DNA of 64,000 nt from JAAZPT01 sp964544955 (GCA_964544955.1 CAZJEB010000005.1:62001-126000); one strand, 5' to 3'. Positions 26,280 through 36,003 are shown, numbered from the stretch's first letter. The notes: generated by a model not told the origin, from the sequence alone. A program made the numbers and translations.

Positions 26280-27673
26280 TAATAGTTTGCGCTTCCTGTT
26301 GTACGTGGGAAGGGTAAAACGTCCCTGATGTTTGCCACGCCTGTTAAGTACATAATCAAACGTTCAAAGCCTAAACCAAAACCAGCATGGGGGCATGTTC
26401 CAAACCTACGGGTATCCATGTACCAATCGTACTCTTCAATATCCAATCCCATTTCGTTCATGCGGTTAATTAGAACATCTTCACGCTCCTCACGTTGGGA
26501 GCCTCCAATTAATTCACCTATTACAGGCACAAGTAAGTCTGTTGCTGCAACGGTTTTACCGTCATCATTAACTCTCATGTAGAAAGCTTTTATATCTTTA
26601 GGGTAGTTATAAACAAATACAGGGCATTTAAAATGTTTTTCAGTTAAATAGCGTTCATGCTCTGTTTGTAGGTCTACGCCCCACTCAACTTTATACTCAA
26701 ATTTAACACCACTGTTATTAAGTATATCAATTGCATCAGTATAGCTAACCCTTACAAAGTCATTCTTAACAATATTGTTAAGCCTATTTACAAGTTCCTT
26801 ATCAACAAACTTATTTAAAAAATCAAGTTCTTCAGGCAATTGTTCCATTACGCCATTTATAACGTATTTCAACATTGATTCTGCAAGTTCCATATCATCT
26901 GATAGGTCTGCAAAGGCAATTTCTGGCTCAACCATCCAAAACTCTGCAGCATGCCTAGGAGTATTAGATTTTTCAGCACGGAATGTTGGGCCAAAGGTGT
27001 AAACTTTATTAAAGGCCATACAATAGGTTTCAACGTTTAATTGGCCACTTACTGTTAAGCTTGCATGTTTACCGAAAAAATCCTTACTAAAATCAACATT
27101 GCCATCTTTAAGTTTAGCAACATTTTTTAAATCAAGAGTTGTAGCTGTAAACATTTCGCCAGCACCTTCAGCATCACTTGATGTAATTATGGGTGTATGA
27201 ACATATACAAAGTTGTTTTCAGCAAAGAATTTGTGCAATAATTGTGCTGCAACTGAACGCACCCTAAATACTGCTGTAAAAAGGTTTGTACGTGGACGCA
27301 AATGAGCAATACTCCTTAAGTATTCAACTGTATGGCGCTTTTTTTGTAAAGGATAAGATGGATCACTTAAGCCAACAACCTTTACATTTTTAGCTTTTAA
27401 CTCAAAAGGTTGCTGCATTTCAGGTGTTAAAACCAAGTTACCTTCTATTTCAACTGCACTACCAATAGTAAGTTTCATAGCGTTTTCAAAGTTTTCTGTT
27501 TCGCCTTCCACACATACAGCTTGTAAGTTTTTAAAGAATGTACCGTCGTTTAGTTCTATAAAGCCATACTTTTTGCTATCCCTAACGGTTTTAACCCATG
27601 CACTAACAGTAATTTCCATACCATCAACTAATTCGGTGCTTTTATATAGTGATTTTATATCTATTTTCAACAT
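26279..27673 (-). CDS. asnS: Asparaginyl-tRNA synthetase
   Basis: 464-residue class IIb synthetase. The N-terminal OB-fold anticodon domain has VSAWVKTVRDSKKYGFIELNDG, and the catalytic domain has FVYVHTPIITSSDAEGAGEMF, GPTFRAEKSNTPRH (motif 2) and GFGLGFERLIMYLTG (motif 3). Motif 2 and the long insert distinguish it from AspS. It follows a ROK kinase gene by 9 nt. No T-box leader precedes it, unlike thrS and serS in this window. Confidence 0.96.
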   Translation of the reverse strand: MLKIDIKSLYKSTELVDGMEITVSAWVKTVRDSKKYGFIELNDGTFFKNLQAVCVEGETENFENAMKLTIGSAVEIEGNLVLTPEMQQPFELKAKNVKVVGLSDPSYPLQKKRHTVEYLRSIAHLRPRTNLFTAVFRVRSVAAQLLHKFFAENNFVYVHTPIITSSDAEGAGEMFTATTLDLKNVAKLKDGNVDFSKDFFGKHASLTVSGQLNVETYCMAFNKVYTFGPTFRAEKSNTPRHAAEFWMVEPEIAFADLSDDMELAESMLKYVINGVMEQLPEELDFLNKFVDKELVNRLNNIVKNDFVRVSYTDAIDILNNSGVKFEYKVEWGVDLQTEHERYLTEKHFKCPVFVYNYPKDIKAFYMRVNDDGKTVAATDLLVPVIGELIGGSQREEREDVLINRMNEMGLDIEEYDWYMDTRRFGTCPHAGFGLGFERLIMYLTGVANIRDVLPFPRTTGSANY

Positions 27674-27682
27674 AATATACTC

Positions 27683-28633
27683 CTACTCCTTACCCAACAT
27701 TGCAGCGCCTATTACACCAGCATCTGCACCAAGTTTTGCTATTAAAATATCTGGATATTTACTTGTTCTATATAGTAAATAGTTTTTAATTTTTGTATTT
27801 ACAGCATCAATTAGGAAGCTGCCTGCTTTGCTCACCCCGCCACCTAATACAACAACTTCAGGGTCAATTATATTAATAACCATAACAATTGTTTTGCTTA
27901 AATAATAAACATATTCATCAAAAACTTTTAATGCAACTGGATCATTAGCTTTTGCAGCATCAACTACCATACGAGCTGTAACCTTTTCCAAATCACCATT
28001 GCAGCTTTCAAATATAATACTATTATTATCAAGGCTTAAAGCTTCCCTTGCAAGGCGAATTAAGCCTGTTGCACTGCAATACCTTTCCACACAACCTTCA
28101 TTACCACATGTGCACATAACGCCATTGGTAACATTAAGGGGGGCATGGCCAAGTTCAGCACCAACCCCATGGAATCCACTCCAAGGTTTTCCGTTTATAA
28201 TAATACCACTACCAATACCTGTGCCCAAGGTAATAAACACACTAGAGTGAGTTCCCTTTGATACACCTGCAATGTGCTCTGCATAGCCTGCAACGGTAGC
28301 ATCATTATTAATAAAAACAGGTTTATTAATATATTTTTGAATTTCAGCGCTTAAGGGTACATCAAACCAACCTAAATTTGTGCAGAATATAACATTACCA
28401 GTATTTTCATCAGCAATACCAGGTATGCCTATACCTACATTTTTAATATTATCAAGTGTATAACTTGTTTTGCCTAAAGCCTCAAGGGCACAATTAGCCA
28501 TATCTTTAATAATTTCCTGATAAGGCCTTTGCGCCTTAGTTGGCCATTTTGCCTTGGATATTATATTACCATCCATATCAACAATGGCTGTTTTAATATC
28601 TGTACCACCTAAGTCTATACCAATATTAAACAT
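27683..28633 (-). CDS. ROK family sugar kinase (glucokinase-like)
   Basis: 316-residue kinase that phosphorylates glucose or a related sugar. It has the ATP-binding N-terminus GIDLGGTDIKTAIVDMDG, GIPGIADENTG, the sugar-binding INNDATVAGYAEH, GTGIGSGIIINGK and the ROK zinc motif GVMCTCGNEGCVERYCSA. The start follows AAGGAGG. It lies between hprK and asnS, all on one strand with small gaps. Glucokinase is the most common role of this branch but the substrate is not certain. Confidence 0.9.
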   Translation of the reverse strand: MFNIGIDLGGTDIKTAIVDMDGNIISKAKWPTKAQRPYQEIIKDMANCALEALGKTSYTLDNIKNVGIGIPGIADENTGNVIFCTNLGWFDVPLSAEIQKYINKPVFINNDATVAGYAEHIAGVSKGTHSSVFITLGTGIGSGIIINGKPWSGFHGVGAELGHAPLNVTNGVMCTCGNEGCVERYCSATGLIRLAREALSLDNNSIIFESCNGDLEKVTARMVVDAAKANDPVALKVFDEYVYYLSKTIVMVINIIDPEVVVLGGGVSKAGSFLIDAVNTKIKNYLLYRTSKYPDILIAKLGADAGVIGAAMLGKE

Positions 28634-28653
28634 TAAAAGTTCCTCCTTAAAAA

Positions 28654-29568
28654 TTATACACCAGCTATCATATCATTAAGCCTTTTATCAAGCTCATGGG
28701 CTGCACTGTAACCCATGCGTTTTAGGCTTAAATTTCTTGCGGCAACTTCAATAATTATAGCAAGGTTTCTGCCAGGCCTTACAGGGGTTAATAGGTGTGG
28801 AATTTTTACCCCAAGTATGGATACTGTTTCCTCAGTTAAACCCAACCTATCATAAACCTTTGTATTATCCCATTTTTCCAGATGCATAACCATATCTATA
28901 GATTTTTTTAGTATTACAGCACCAACGCCATACATTGCCTTAATATCTATAATGCCTATGCCTCTTATTTCCATAAAGTATCTAACCATTTCAGGTGATT
29001 CACCCACAAGGCGACGGTCACTTACACGGCAAATATCAACAACGTCATCGGCTACAAGTTGATGCCCACGTTTTATAAGTTCCAGGGCTGCCTCACTTTT
29101 ACCAACACCACTTTCGCCAGTTATAAGAACACCTTCGCCATAAACGTTAACTAATACACCATGCCTTGTTATACGTGGTGCAAGCACATTGTTTAAATAA
29201 GTAATTGTATTAAAGGATAATTTTGTGGTAGTAATATGGCTTTGGAATACAGGAACATCATGCTCCCTTGCTATTTCCAAAAAATCATCAGGTGGAGTCA
29301 TACCACGGCAAACAATTACGCAAGGAATGTTATAGGAAAAATATTTTTGCAACCTTTCGCGCCTTTGCTCTGGCTCAAGCTCTTCAAGGTAGGTCATTTC
29401 AACCTTGCCAATTACCTGAGGCCTTTCGTAAGCAAAGTATTCGTAAAAGCCAAAAAACTGCATTCCCGGCCTATTAAGGTCTGATATAGGAATATCTAAT
29501 TCTGTTTTAGTTGTTGGTGACAAAACTGTTAAGGACAGTTTTTTTACCATATCATCAACGGGTATCAT
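28654..29568 (-). CDS. hprK: HPr kinase/phosphorylase
   Basis: 304-residue bifunctional enzyme that phosphorylates HPr at Ser46 and controls carbon catabolite repression. The Walker A is GESGVGKS (151-158), just after GVLVNVYGEGVLIT, and the HPrK signature EIRGIGIIDIKAMYG follows. The N-terminal domain fits the family. The start MIPVDDMVKKLS follows TGGAGG. It begins the minus-strand run hprK-ROK kinase-asnS-SCP2. The 124 nt upstream of it are A/T-rich; no convincing promoter hexamers seen there. Confidence 0.96.
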   Translation of the reverse strand: MIPVDDMVKKLSLTVLSPTTKTELDIPISDLNRPGMQFFGFYEYFAYERPQVIGKVEMTYLEELEPEQRRERLQKYFSYNIPCVIVCRGMTPPDDFLEIAREHDVPVFQSHITTTKLSFNTITYLNNVLAPRITRHGVLVNVYGEGVLITGESGVGKSEAALELIKRGHQLVADDVVDICRVSDRRLVGESPEMVRYFMEIRGIGIIDIKAMYGVGAVILKKSIDMVMHLEKWDNTKVYDRLGLTEETVSILGVKIPHLLTPVRPGRNLAIIIEVAARNLSLKRMGYSAAHELDKRLNDMIAGV

Positions 29569-29692
29569 ATGAATCCTCCATTTTATGGTGATAAGTGGAT
29601 ATTAGAGTGGTATTTTTAGTTTATTTTTATATTTTAAATAATATTTCTTATTGTTTTAGATTATAAGTGGTGATTAATCCCATTATTTGACT

Positions 29693-30154
29693 TTATTGTC
29701 TTCTTTCAAAAAAGAATTTATCTAACAAGGCCTTACATTCATATTCCATCATTCCACCACAAGTTTGAACATTGTGGTTAAAAGCCTTATCACTACACAG
29801 CGCATAAACACTTTCACAACAGCCTTGTTTTGGATCGCTTGCTCCAAAAAAGCAATGCTCTAAATTGCTCATAATCATTGCACCTGCACACATAGGGCAA
29901 GGCTCCAATGTTACATAAAGAGTACAACCATTAAGGCGACGTTTCCCTAATAATTTGCTTGCTTGTTTTATTACAAGAATTTCCGCATGGGCAAGGGGGT
30001 CGTTATTTTGTTCCCTTCTATTATGGTCTGCGCACAAAACTTCACCATTATAAACAATAACTGCACCAACAGGAACTTCACCTTCATTATAGGCTAATTC
30101 GGCCTGTTTTAAAGCCAATTCCATAAAATTAAAGCCAAAGTTTTTTTCGCCCAT
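29693..30154 (-). CDS. tadA: tRNA-specific adenosine deaminase
   Basis: 153-residue enzyme that makes inosine at the wobble position of tRNA-Arg(ACG). The zinc-deaminase motifs are HAEIL (H56, E58 as proton shuttle) and EPCPMC (C86, C89). The first start (MGEKNFGFNF) was kept because AGTAGG precedes it; an internal Met at residue 11 lacks a ribosome site. A single-gene unit. Confidence 0.95.
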   Translation of the reverse strand: MGEKNFGFNFMELALKQAELAYNEGEVPVGAVIVYNGEVLCADHNRREQNNDPLAHAEILVIKQASKLLGKRRLNGCTLYVTLEPCPMCAGAMIMSNLEHCFFGASDPKQGCCESVYALCSDKAFNHNVQTCGGMMEYECKALLDKFFFERRQ

Positions 30155-30237
30155 AATTACCTACTGCTAAATATATAATAACATATAGATTATACCATAA
30201 AATACAATGGTATTGTAGTACTTTAGCCCACAAAATA

Positions 30238-30270
30238 AAATAAATAAAGGCATAGGCCTTTATTTATTTT
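30238..30270. terminator. Terminator behind thrS
   Basis: Long A/T-rich hairpin AAATAAATAAAGG/CCTTTATTTATTT in the 133-nt gap between thrS and tadA. It has T-rich flanks for the minus strand; activity in the plus direction is possible. Confidence 0.7.
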
Positions 30271-30286
30271 ATGAATATATTATTTA

Positions 30287-32233
30287 TTAATATTTCTCTT
30301 TATTTTCTATTTGTGTAAGCACTTTTTTAATAAAATCTTCTAGCTTAACGCCTTCTGTGCTACCATCTGCCCTATCCCTAATAGTTAGTGTTTTGCTATC
30401 AGATTCTTTATCGCCAAGTATAATCATGTAAGGTAGTTTTTCTAATTTAGCTTCACGAATTTTATAGCCAATTTTTTCATTCCTATTATCTACTTCGCTA
30501 CGAATACCTGCAGCTTTAAGGGCAGCATCAACTTCATAAGCCCAATCATCTTGCCTATCAGTAATTGTAAGTATCCTAACCTGATCTGGGGATAGCCATA
30601 ATGGCAATGCACCTGCATATTTTTCAATAAGCAAGGCTAGGGTGCGTTCATAGCAACCAATAGATGTGCGGTGAACAATTATTGGGTATTTTTTAGTTCC
30701 ATCAGCTGCGGTATATTGCATGCCAAATTTTTCAGCCAATTGGAAGTCAACTTGTACTGTTATAAGGGTATCTTCCTTGCCAAATACATTCCTAATTTGT
30801 ATATCTAATTTAGGCCCATAGAATGCTGCCTCACCAACAGCTTCAGTATATTTTATACCAATATTGTTTAGTATGTTTCTCATTAAGCCTTGGGTGTTTT
30901 CCCAGCTTTCAGGGTCGCCAATATACTTGCTGCGATTATTTTCATCCCACAAGCTAAAACGGTATGATACATCTTCATCAAGGCCTAAGGTTTCAAGCAT
31001 AAATTGAGCTAGCCTTACACAATTATCAAACTCTTTTTCAACTTGTTCCAATGTACAAATAATATGAGCTTCAGATATTGTGAACTGCCTTAACCTAATT
31101 AAGCCATGCATTTCACCTGATGATTCATTACGGAACAATGTGCTTGTTTCATTAAGGCGCATAGGTAAATCCCTATAGGACCTGCTACGGTTTAAAAAGT
31201 GTTGAAATTGGAAGGGGCAAGTCATTGGCCTTAAAGCAAAAACTTCGCCTTCTTCATCATTTTCATCACCAACTATAAACATGTTACTTCTATAATGGCT
31301 CCAGTGGCCAGATATTTTATAAAGATCCCTTTTTGCCATCATGGGTGTTTTTGTTAATAAATAACCACGTTTTTCTTCTTCATCCTCAACAAAACGTTGG
31401 AGAATTTGAAGGGCTCTTGCCCCCTTAGGCAACATAATTGGTAAGCCTTGGCCTATATAGTCAACTGTTGTAAAATACTCTAACTCCCTACCAAGCTTAT
31501 TATGGTCACGCTTCCTTGCTTCTTCCATATCTGCAAGGTGTTTTTCCAAAGCTTCCTTTGTATCAAAAGCTGTGCCGTAAATACGCTTTAGCATTTTATT
31601 TTTTTCACTACCACGCCAATATGCACCCGCTGCTTGTGTAAGTTTAAAGGCCTTTATCATATTTAAATATGGAACGTGAGGCCCTTTGCACAGGTCAACA
31701 AAGTCACCCATTTGGTAGAAAGAAATTTCAGCATCTTCAGGAAGATCTTCTATTAACTCAACCTTGTAAGGTTCTCCCATTTCTTTCATTTTAGCTATGG
31801 CTTCATTTCTAGGCAATGTAAAGCGTTCTGCCTTAATATTCTTTTTAGAAAGCTTTTTCATTGTTTTTTCAATTTCAGCCAATTCTGCTGCGCCAAAAAC
31901 CACATCGGTATCAAAATCATAATAGAATCCATCTTCAATAGCTGGACCTATTGCAAGTTTTGCATTTGGGTAAAGTTCTTTAACAGCCATAGCCATAAGA
32001 TGGCTTGCACTATGGCGGAATATATGTTTGCCCTCATCACTTTGGAATGTTACAGGCTCTATTTCAGCATCATTTGATATTACTGTATTAATATCAACAG
32101 CTGGTTCTCCATTTATTTTTACTGCAAACGGTTTGCTTTCCCCTTCAATTTCAAAGGCTTTAATAATTGCAACCGCACTTTGTGGTTCATTGAACTCCAA
32201 AGACTTATCGCTATTTTTTAATTTAATTAGCAT
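30287..32233 (-). CDS. thrS: Threonyl-tRNA synthetase
   Basis: 648-residue class II synthetase with N-terminal TGS domain (MLIKLKNSDKSLEFNEP), editing domain (HSASHLMAMAV, with the HxxxH metal site) and catalytic domain (MTCPFQFQHF, motif 2 around RNESSGEMHGLIRLRQF). The start was set at 32233, behind GGAGG; an upstream in-frame extension of 32 codons reads through the T-box terminator and is not real. It is regulated by a threonine T-box leader. Confidence 0.96.
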   Translation of the reverse strand: MLIKLKNSDKSLEFNEPQSAVAIIKAFEIEGESKPFAVKINGEPAVDINTVISNDAEIEPVTFQSDEGKHIFRHSASHLMAMAVKELYPNAKLAIGPAIEDGFYYDFDTDVVFGAAELAEIEKTMKKLSKKNIKAERFTLPRNEAIAKMKEMGEPYKVELIEDLPEDAEISFYQMGDFVDLCKGPHVPYLNMIKAFKLTQAAGAYWRGSEKNKMLKRIYGTAFDTKEALEKHLADMEEARKRDHNKLGRELEYFTTVDYIGQGLPIMLPKGARALQILQRFVEDEEEKRGYLLTKTPMMAKRDLYKISGHWSHYRSNMFIVGDENDEEGEVFALRPMTCPFQFQHFLNRSRSYRDLPMRLNETSTLFRNESSGEMHGLIRLRQFTISEAHIICTLEQVEKEFDNCVRLAQFMLETLGLDEDVSYRFSLWDENNRSKYIGDPESWENTQGLMRNILNNIGIKYTEAVGEAAFYGPKLDIQIRNVFGKEDTLITVQVDFQLAEKFGMQYTAADGTKKYPIIVHRTSIGCYERTLALLIEKYAGALPLWLSPDQVRILTITDRQDDWAYEVDAALKAAGIRSEVDNRNEKIGYKIREAKLEKLPYMIILGDKESDSKTLTIRDRADGSTEGVKLEDFIKKVLTQIENKEKY

Positions 32234-32254
32234 AAAAATTCCTCCTATAATAAA

Positions 32255-32470
32255 AATTGGTAATAAAAAACGCCTGCCCCTGCCGGGACGGACGAAAATC
32301 CGCGGTTCCACCCTGCTTGTATATACCACTTAGCAACACTATAACGCATGTTACACGTTACGGTCAAAAGCTGGTATTATAAGGGTGTTTTGTTATGCTT
32401 ACAGCCAAGGCACAACTCTCTTAAAAAGCACTTGCTTACAACATGGTCTTCATCATACCGTAAAACTAGT
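32255..32470 (-). ncRNA. T-box leader of thrS
   Basis: The T-box core AGGGTGGAACCGCGG (32300-32314) is canonical. It is followed by a hairpin of CGTCCGTCCC and GGGGCAGGCG with a T6 tract (about 32266-32296), the terminator that uncharged tRNA-Thr would disrupt. Upstream lies the structured stem I region. The specifier should be a Thr codon; an ACC triplet occurs in the upstream part but I could not place the specifier loop with certainty. Confidence 0.9.
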
Positions 32471-32473
32471 TTT

Positions 32474-32502
32474 AGTATACAAAAGGATACGCATAAAGTC
32501 AA
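32474..32502 (-). promoter_or_regulatory. Promoter of the thrS T-box transcript
   Basis: Minus-strand -35 TTGACT (32497-32502), 17-nt spacer, -10 TATACT (32474-32479), just upstream of the T-box. Confidence 0.85.
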
Positions 32503-32542
32503 GCCTTATAAGCCTTCTTAATAATGTTTTTTTATAAAATAA

Positions 32543-32566
32543 AAACCTGTAATATTTTACAGGTTT
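32543..32566 (-). terminator. Terminator of glyA-yraN
   Basis: Minus-strand hairpin AAACCTGTAA/TTACAGGTTT followed by TTATT, overlapping the yraN stop codon. Confidence 0.8.
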
Positions 32567-32909
32567 AAAATGCATTTTTAATATGGTTAATTTTATTACC
32601 AATAATTTCTACAACATCTATACGCACAAAGCACTGCAAGTCCTTCTCTTGAATATATTGTTGCACTGCAAGGGTAAACTTTTTTTGTTTTTGTTTGGTA
32701 ACCGCAAATAAGCCATCGCCCTCCAAGCCTTTTTGCCTATATTTAACCTCAACAAATACAGTAATATCGCCATCTTGCATAATCAAATCTATTTCACCAT
32801 ATGGGGTTTTATAGCGGCTTTGCAAGTAGTTCATTCCAATATTTTCTAAATATACCAAGGCTTTGTTTTCACCAATTATACCCTTGTTATAAGCAGTATT
32901 GTTTTGCAT
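32565..32909 (-). CDS. yraN: YraN family (UPF0102) endonuclease-like protein
   Basis: 114-residue protein of the restriction-endonuclease-like fold. The family motifs are GENKALVYLENIGMNYLQSRYKTPYGEIDLI and VFVEVKYRQ, containing the E, D and ExK catalytic residues. Its role is not settled; a Holliday-junction/DNA repair function is commonly assumed. Its ATG overlaps the glyA TAA stop, so the pair is coupled. Confidence 0.9.
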   Translation of the reverse strand: MQNNTAYNKGIIGENKALVYLENIGMNYLQSRYKTPYGEIDLIMQDGDITVFVEVKYRQKGLEGDGLFAVTKQKQKKFTLAVQQYIQEKDLQCFVRIDVVEIIGNKINHIKNAF

Positions 32910-34141
32910 TATTGATATAGTGGAAAATTCTTCATGAGAGCTTTAACTTCTTCCCTTACGCTATCACAAGCAGCTTCGCCTTCATCCAAAATTTTCTTGA
33001 ACCAATTTGCTATTAAAACCATATGTTCTTCTTTTAAGCCCCTTGTAGTAACAGCAGGTGTACCTACACGTATACCACTTGTAACAAAAGGACTACGCTT
33101 TTCACCAGGAACTGTATTTTTATTAACTGTGATATAAGCCTTGCCTAGCAATTCTTCCATTTCCTTGCCTGTTCTTTCAGTATCGCTTAGGTCAACAAGC
33201 ATTAGATGGTTATCTGTACCGTTAGACACAATTTTAATACCAACAGCCTTAAAAGCATTTTCAAGGGCTTTAGCATTATCAATAACTTGTTGAGCATATA
33301 CTTTAAACTCTGGTTGAAGTGCTTCACCAAAGGAAACTGCTTTTGATGCTATAACATGCATTAATGGGCCACCTTGTATTCCAGGGAAAATAGCTTTATC
33401 AATAGCTTTGGCATATTGTTCTTTACATAGAATCAATCCGCCACGAGGCCCACGCAATGTTTTATGGGTTGTGCTTGTAACAATATCAGCATAGGGAACC
33501 GGGTTCATATGAACACCAGCAGCAACAAGCCCAGCTATATGTGCCATATCCACCATGAATATAGCTCCAACTTCATCAGCAATTTTTCTAAATTCATCAA
33601 AAGGTATTGCTCTTGAATATGCGGATGCACCTGCCACAATCATTTTAGGTTTGTTTGCCAAAGCAACTTCCCTAACATTATTCATATCTATATAGCCATT
33701 TTCATCAACACCATATTGAATAAAGTTAAAATATTTACCACTAAGGTTTACTTTACTACCATGGGTTAAATGGCCACCGTTTGAAAGGTCCATACCTAAA
33801 ACTGTATCGCCATAGTTTAACAATGCAAAATAAACTGCTGTATTTGCTTGAGCACCACTATGGGCCTGCACATTAGCATGTTCAGCGCCAAACAATTGTT
33901 TTGCCCTATCAATAGCCAATTTTTCAGCCATATCAACAAACTCACAGCCACCATAATATCTTTTGCCTGGATAGCCTTCAGCGTATTTGTTTGTAAGGGG
34001 TGAGCCCATACTTGCCATAACAGCCTCTGAAACAAAGTTTTCTGATGCTATTAGCTCAATATGTTCCCTTTGCCTTTGAAGCTCCAAGTCTATTATATTA
34101 GCAATTTCAGCATCTTGTTTAGCGATAATATCAAAATTCAT
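32909..34141 (-). CDS. glyA: Serine hydroxymethyltransferase
   Basis: 410-residue PLP enzyme that interconverts serine and glycine with tetrahydrofolate. Motifs are ELIASENFVSEAVMASMGSPLTN, the PLP-lysine segment VTSTTHKTLRGPRGG and GYPGKRYYGGCEFVD. The start follows TATGGAGG. It could supply glycine to the glycine reductase encoded earlier in the window, though its usual role is one-carbon metabolism. No riboswitch precedes it. Confidence 0.97.
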   Translation of the reverse strand: MNFDIIAKQDAEIANIIDLELQRQREHIELIASENFVSEAVMASMGSPLTNKYAEGYPGKRYYGGCEFVDMAEKLAIDRAKQLFGAEHANVQAHSGAQANTAVYFALLNYGDTVLGMDLSNGGHLTHGSKVNLSGKYFNFIQYGVDENGYIDMNNVREVALANKPKMIVAGASAYSRAIPFDEFRKIADEVGAIFMVDMAHIAGLVAAGVHMNPVPYADIVTSTTHKTLRGPRGGLILCKEQYAKAIDKAIFPGIQGGPLMHVIASKAVSFGEALQPEFKVYAQQVIDNAKALENAFKAVGIKIVSNGTDNHLMLVDLSDTERTGKEMEELLGKAYITVNKNTVPGEKRSPFVTSGIRVGTPAVTTRGLKEEHMVLIANWFKKILDEGEAACDSVREEVKALMKNFPLYQ

Positions 34142-34167
34142 AAGGGACCTCCATAATTATATTAAAA

Positions 34168-34296
34168 TACCGGTGCACTCGGGCTGAGCAACCCCGCAGC
34201 ACATACTATCAGCGCTTACTGCTGCTTCCTTCCGGACCTGACAGGGTTCACACATAAATATCGCACAGGACTCAACCGTCATCATACACACGGCAA
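34168..34296 (-). ncRNA. ffs: Signal recognition particle RNA
   Basis: Minus-strand RNA with the SRP core GTCAGGTCCGGAAGGAAGCA followed by GCAGTAAGCG, which forms the GGAA-tetraloop/symmetric loop that binds Ffh. Flanking sequences (CCGTGTGTATGATGACGG and GTGCACCGG) close the long helix. The ends are approximate; the 5' end is set by the promoter just upstream. Partner of Ffh at 42819. Confidence 0.93.
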
Positions 34297-34301
34297 AATC
34301 T

Positions 34302-34330
34302 ATTTTAACTAATATATCAAATTATTGCAA
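34302..34330 (-). promoter_or_regulatory. Promoter of the SRP RNA gene
   Basis: Minus-strand -35 TTGCAA (34325-34330), 17-nt spacer, -10 TAAAAT (34302-34307); the predicted start falls at the SRP RNA 5' end. Confidence 0.7.
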
Positions 34331-34379
34331 GTATTTTGGTAATTTATTTATGTTTGTAGTTTGTGTTTATTTGAAACTA

Positions 34380-34408
34380 TTGCATTATTAAATTATTTTA
34401 ATTAAAAT
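34380..34408 (+). promoter_or_regulatory. Promoter of the transglutaminase-like gene
   Basis: -35 TTGCAT (34380-34385), 17-nt spacer, -10 TAAAAT (34403-34408), 30 nt before the ATG. The region is very A/T rich, so the call is moderate. Confidence 0.55.
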
Positions 34409-34437
34409 ATATATTATTAAATGTAAGGAGTTTGTTT

Positions 34438-36003
34438 ATGATAAAAAATATTACAAAATATATATTAATAACTTTAATACTAGCTTTGTTTATAGGCACA
34501 GCACAAGCTGCTATACACCCTAGGGAAATGGAATATGCTTATATTGAAGCAGAGGATTTTTACTTTCCATTAAATGAAGATGTTAAAGTAAATGTTGTAA
34601 TGAGCGAAAGTAGCGAAGGTTATACATTCACATATCTTTTAGCAAAGGTTACTGGAGTAGATGAAAAAGGTAGAAGAACTTCCGATACTGTTGAATATGA
34701 AAAAGAATCAAAAAACCCTTATTTTACTTTTAAGGTAAAAGAAGAAGGGCAATATATAGTAAACGTTGAGATAATGAATAAGGATTTTCAATCCCTTGAA
34801 TTAAGCACAGAAATGTTTGAAGCAGCACCTAGAAGCGATGAAGAAGACCCTACTACAGTAGTTGGTAAAGTAAAAGCTTTAGTAAAAGAAAGTGAATTGC
34901 AAAATTTAAAAGATGATTTTGAAAAGGCTGTATGGTTTCACGACTGGCTAATAAATAATGCAGATTACGACGAGAGCATGGAAGAGCATTACCCAAAAGG
35001 TGTTTTATTAGATGGCAGTGGTGTTTGCGAAAGTTATGCTATTGCTTACCAGATGTTGTTAAAAGAAGCTAATATACCAAGCATGTATATAACTGGATAT
35101 GGCAAGGGCGAATTTCACGCTTGGAACATGGTAAAGCTAAAAGATGACTGGTACCACGTAGATTGTACATGGGATGACCCTAAGGGCGGCGGAAATGAGG
35201 GTTATGGCTACTTTGGTTTAAGCGATGATTTTATGGGTAGAGATCACGACTGGGAGCGTCAAAATTATCTATTCCCTAAAGCTAACGGAACAGAGTATAA
35301 TTATTTGTTAAGCCAAAACTACAATACATTTGATTCAGAAGCTAAACTATATGAGGTTTTAGATACAGCCTTAAAAGCCCAAGAAAGCCCTATAAAAATA
35401 TATTATACAGGTAATGAAAAATATTTTGATATAAACTATACCTTGGAGTCTTGGCTTAAAGCCAACTATGAAAAATACCTAATTAAAACTTATACATATA
35501 AGCCAGCAAGTTATAGCGCCGAAATTACAGCTGAATATAATAGCACAGAAGGTGTTTTATTCTTTACAAGTGATGAGGATTTAGCAAAAGTAGCGGGTGG
35601 GGCTATGGCTAAACAAGAAAAAACAATTAAGCTTGTGTATAATGGTGATGATAAATACTATTACATAAATTCACCTTTACGTAAATTTTTGGAAAACGAA
35701 ACAAGGAAACATGGCGTAAGCACATATAGTTATAATTATTTTGATAAAAGTGCTGAAATAGCACTAGAATATGTTGATATAAGCCAATACAATACCTTTG
35801 CAACAGACGAAGAACTAACTAAAATACTAAATGATGCTGTAGCAAAAAATGAAACAAGCATTAAGCTTGCATATATTGGAGATGACCCTTGGTATAATAT
35901 TGGCAGTAAAATTCAAAATTGGTATTACAACGGTAACGCGGGAGCCAAAAGTTTTTCAACAGATGTTGGTGGTTTTTTTATAACACTAACATTAGAGTAT
36001 TAA
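34438..36003 (+). CDS. Secreted transglutaminase-like protein with C-terminal repeats
   Basis: 521-residue exported protein. The signal peptide covers about residues 1-24 (ITLILALFIGTAQA). A beta domain (about 30-120) precedes the transglutaminase/protease-like core, whose triad is seen in SGVCESYAIAYQ (Cys), GEFHAWNMV (His) and YHVDCTWDDP (Asp). The last 220 residues form three related units, each with a stretch such as SPIKIYYTGNEKYFDIN, KTIKLVYNGDDKYYYIN and TSIKLAYIGDDPWYNIG. No cell-wall anchor is visible. The start is ATG 34438, after AAGGAG; two codons upstream are not used. The reaction (peptidase or crosslinking) is unknown. Confidence 0.85.
   Translation: MIKNITKYILITLILALFIGTAQAAIHPREMEYAYIEAEDFYFPLNEDVKVNVVMSESSEGYTFTYLLAKVTGVDEKGRRTSDTVEYEKESKNPYFTFKVKEEGQYIVNVEIMNKDFQSLELSTEMFEAAPRSDEEDPTTVVGKVKALVKESELQNLKDDFEKAVWFHDWLINNADYDESMEEHYPKGVLLDGSGVCESYAIAYQMLLKEANIPSMYITGYGKGEFHAWNMVKLKDDWYHVDCTWDDPKGGGNEGYGYFGLSDDFMGRDHDWERQNYLFPKANGTEYNYLLSQNYNTFDSEAKLYEVLDTALKAQESPIKIYYTGNEKYFDINYTLESWLKANYEKYLIKTYTYKPASYSAEITAEYNSTEGVLFFTSDEDLAKVAGGAMAKQEKTIKLVYNGDDKYYYINSPLRKFLENETRKHGVSTYSYNYFDKSAEIALEYVDISQYNTFATDEELTKILNDAVAKNETSIKLAYIGDDPWYNIGSKIQNWYYNGNAGAKSFSTDVGGFFITLTLEY

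Noticed and set aside
32234..32329. N-terminal extension of thrS
   Set aside because: The 32 codons pass through the T-box terminator and antiterminator sequence; the ATG at 32233 has the ribosome site.
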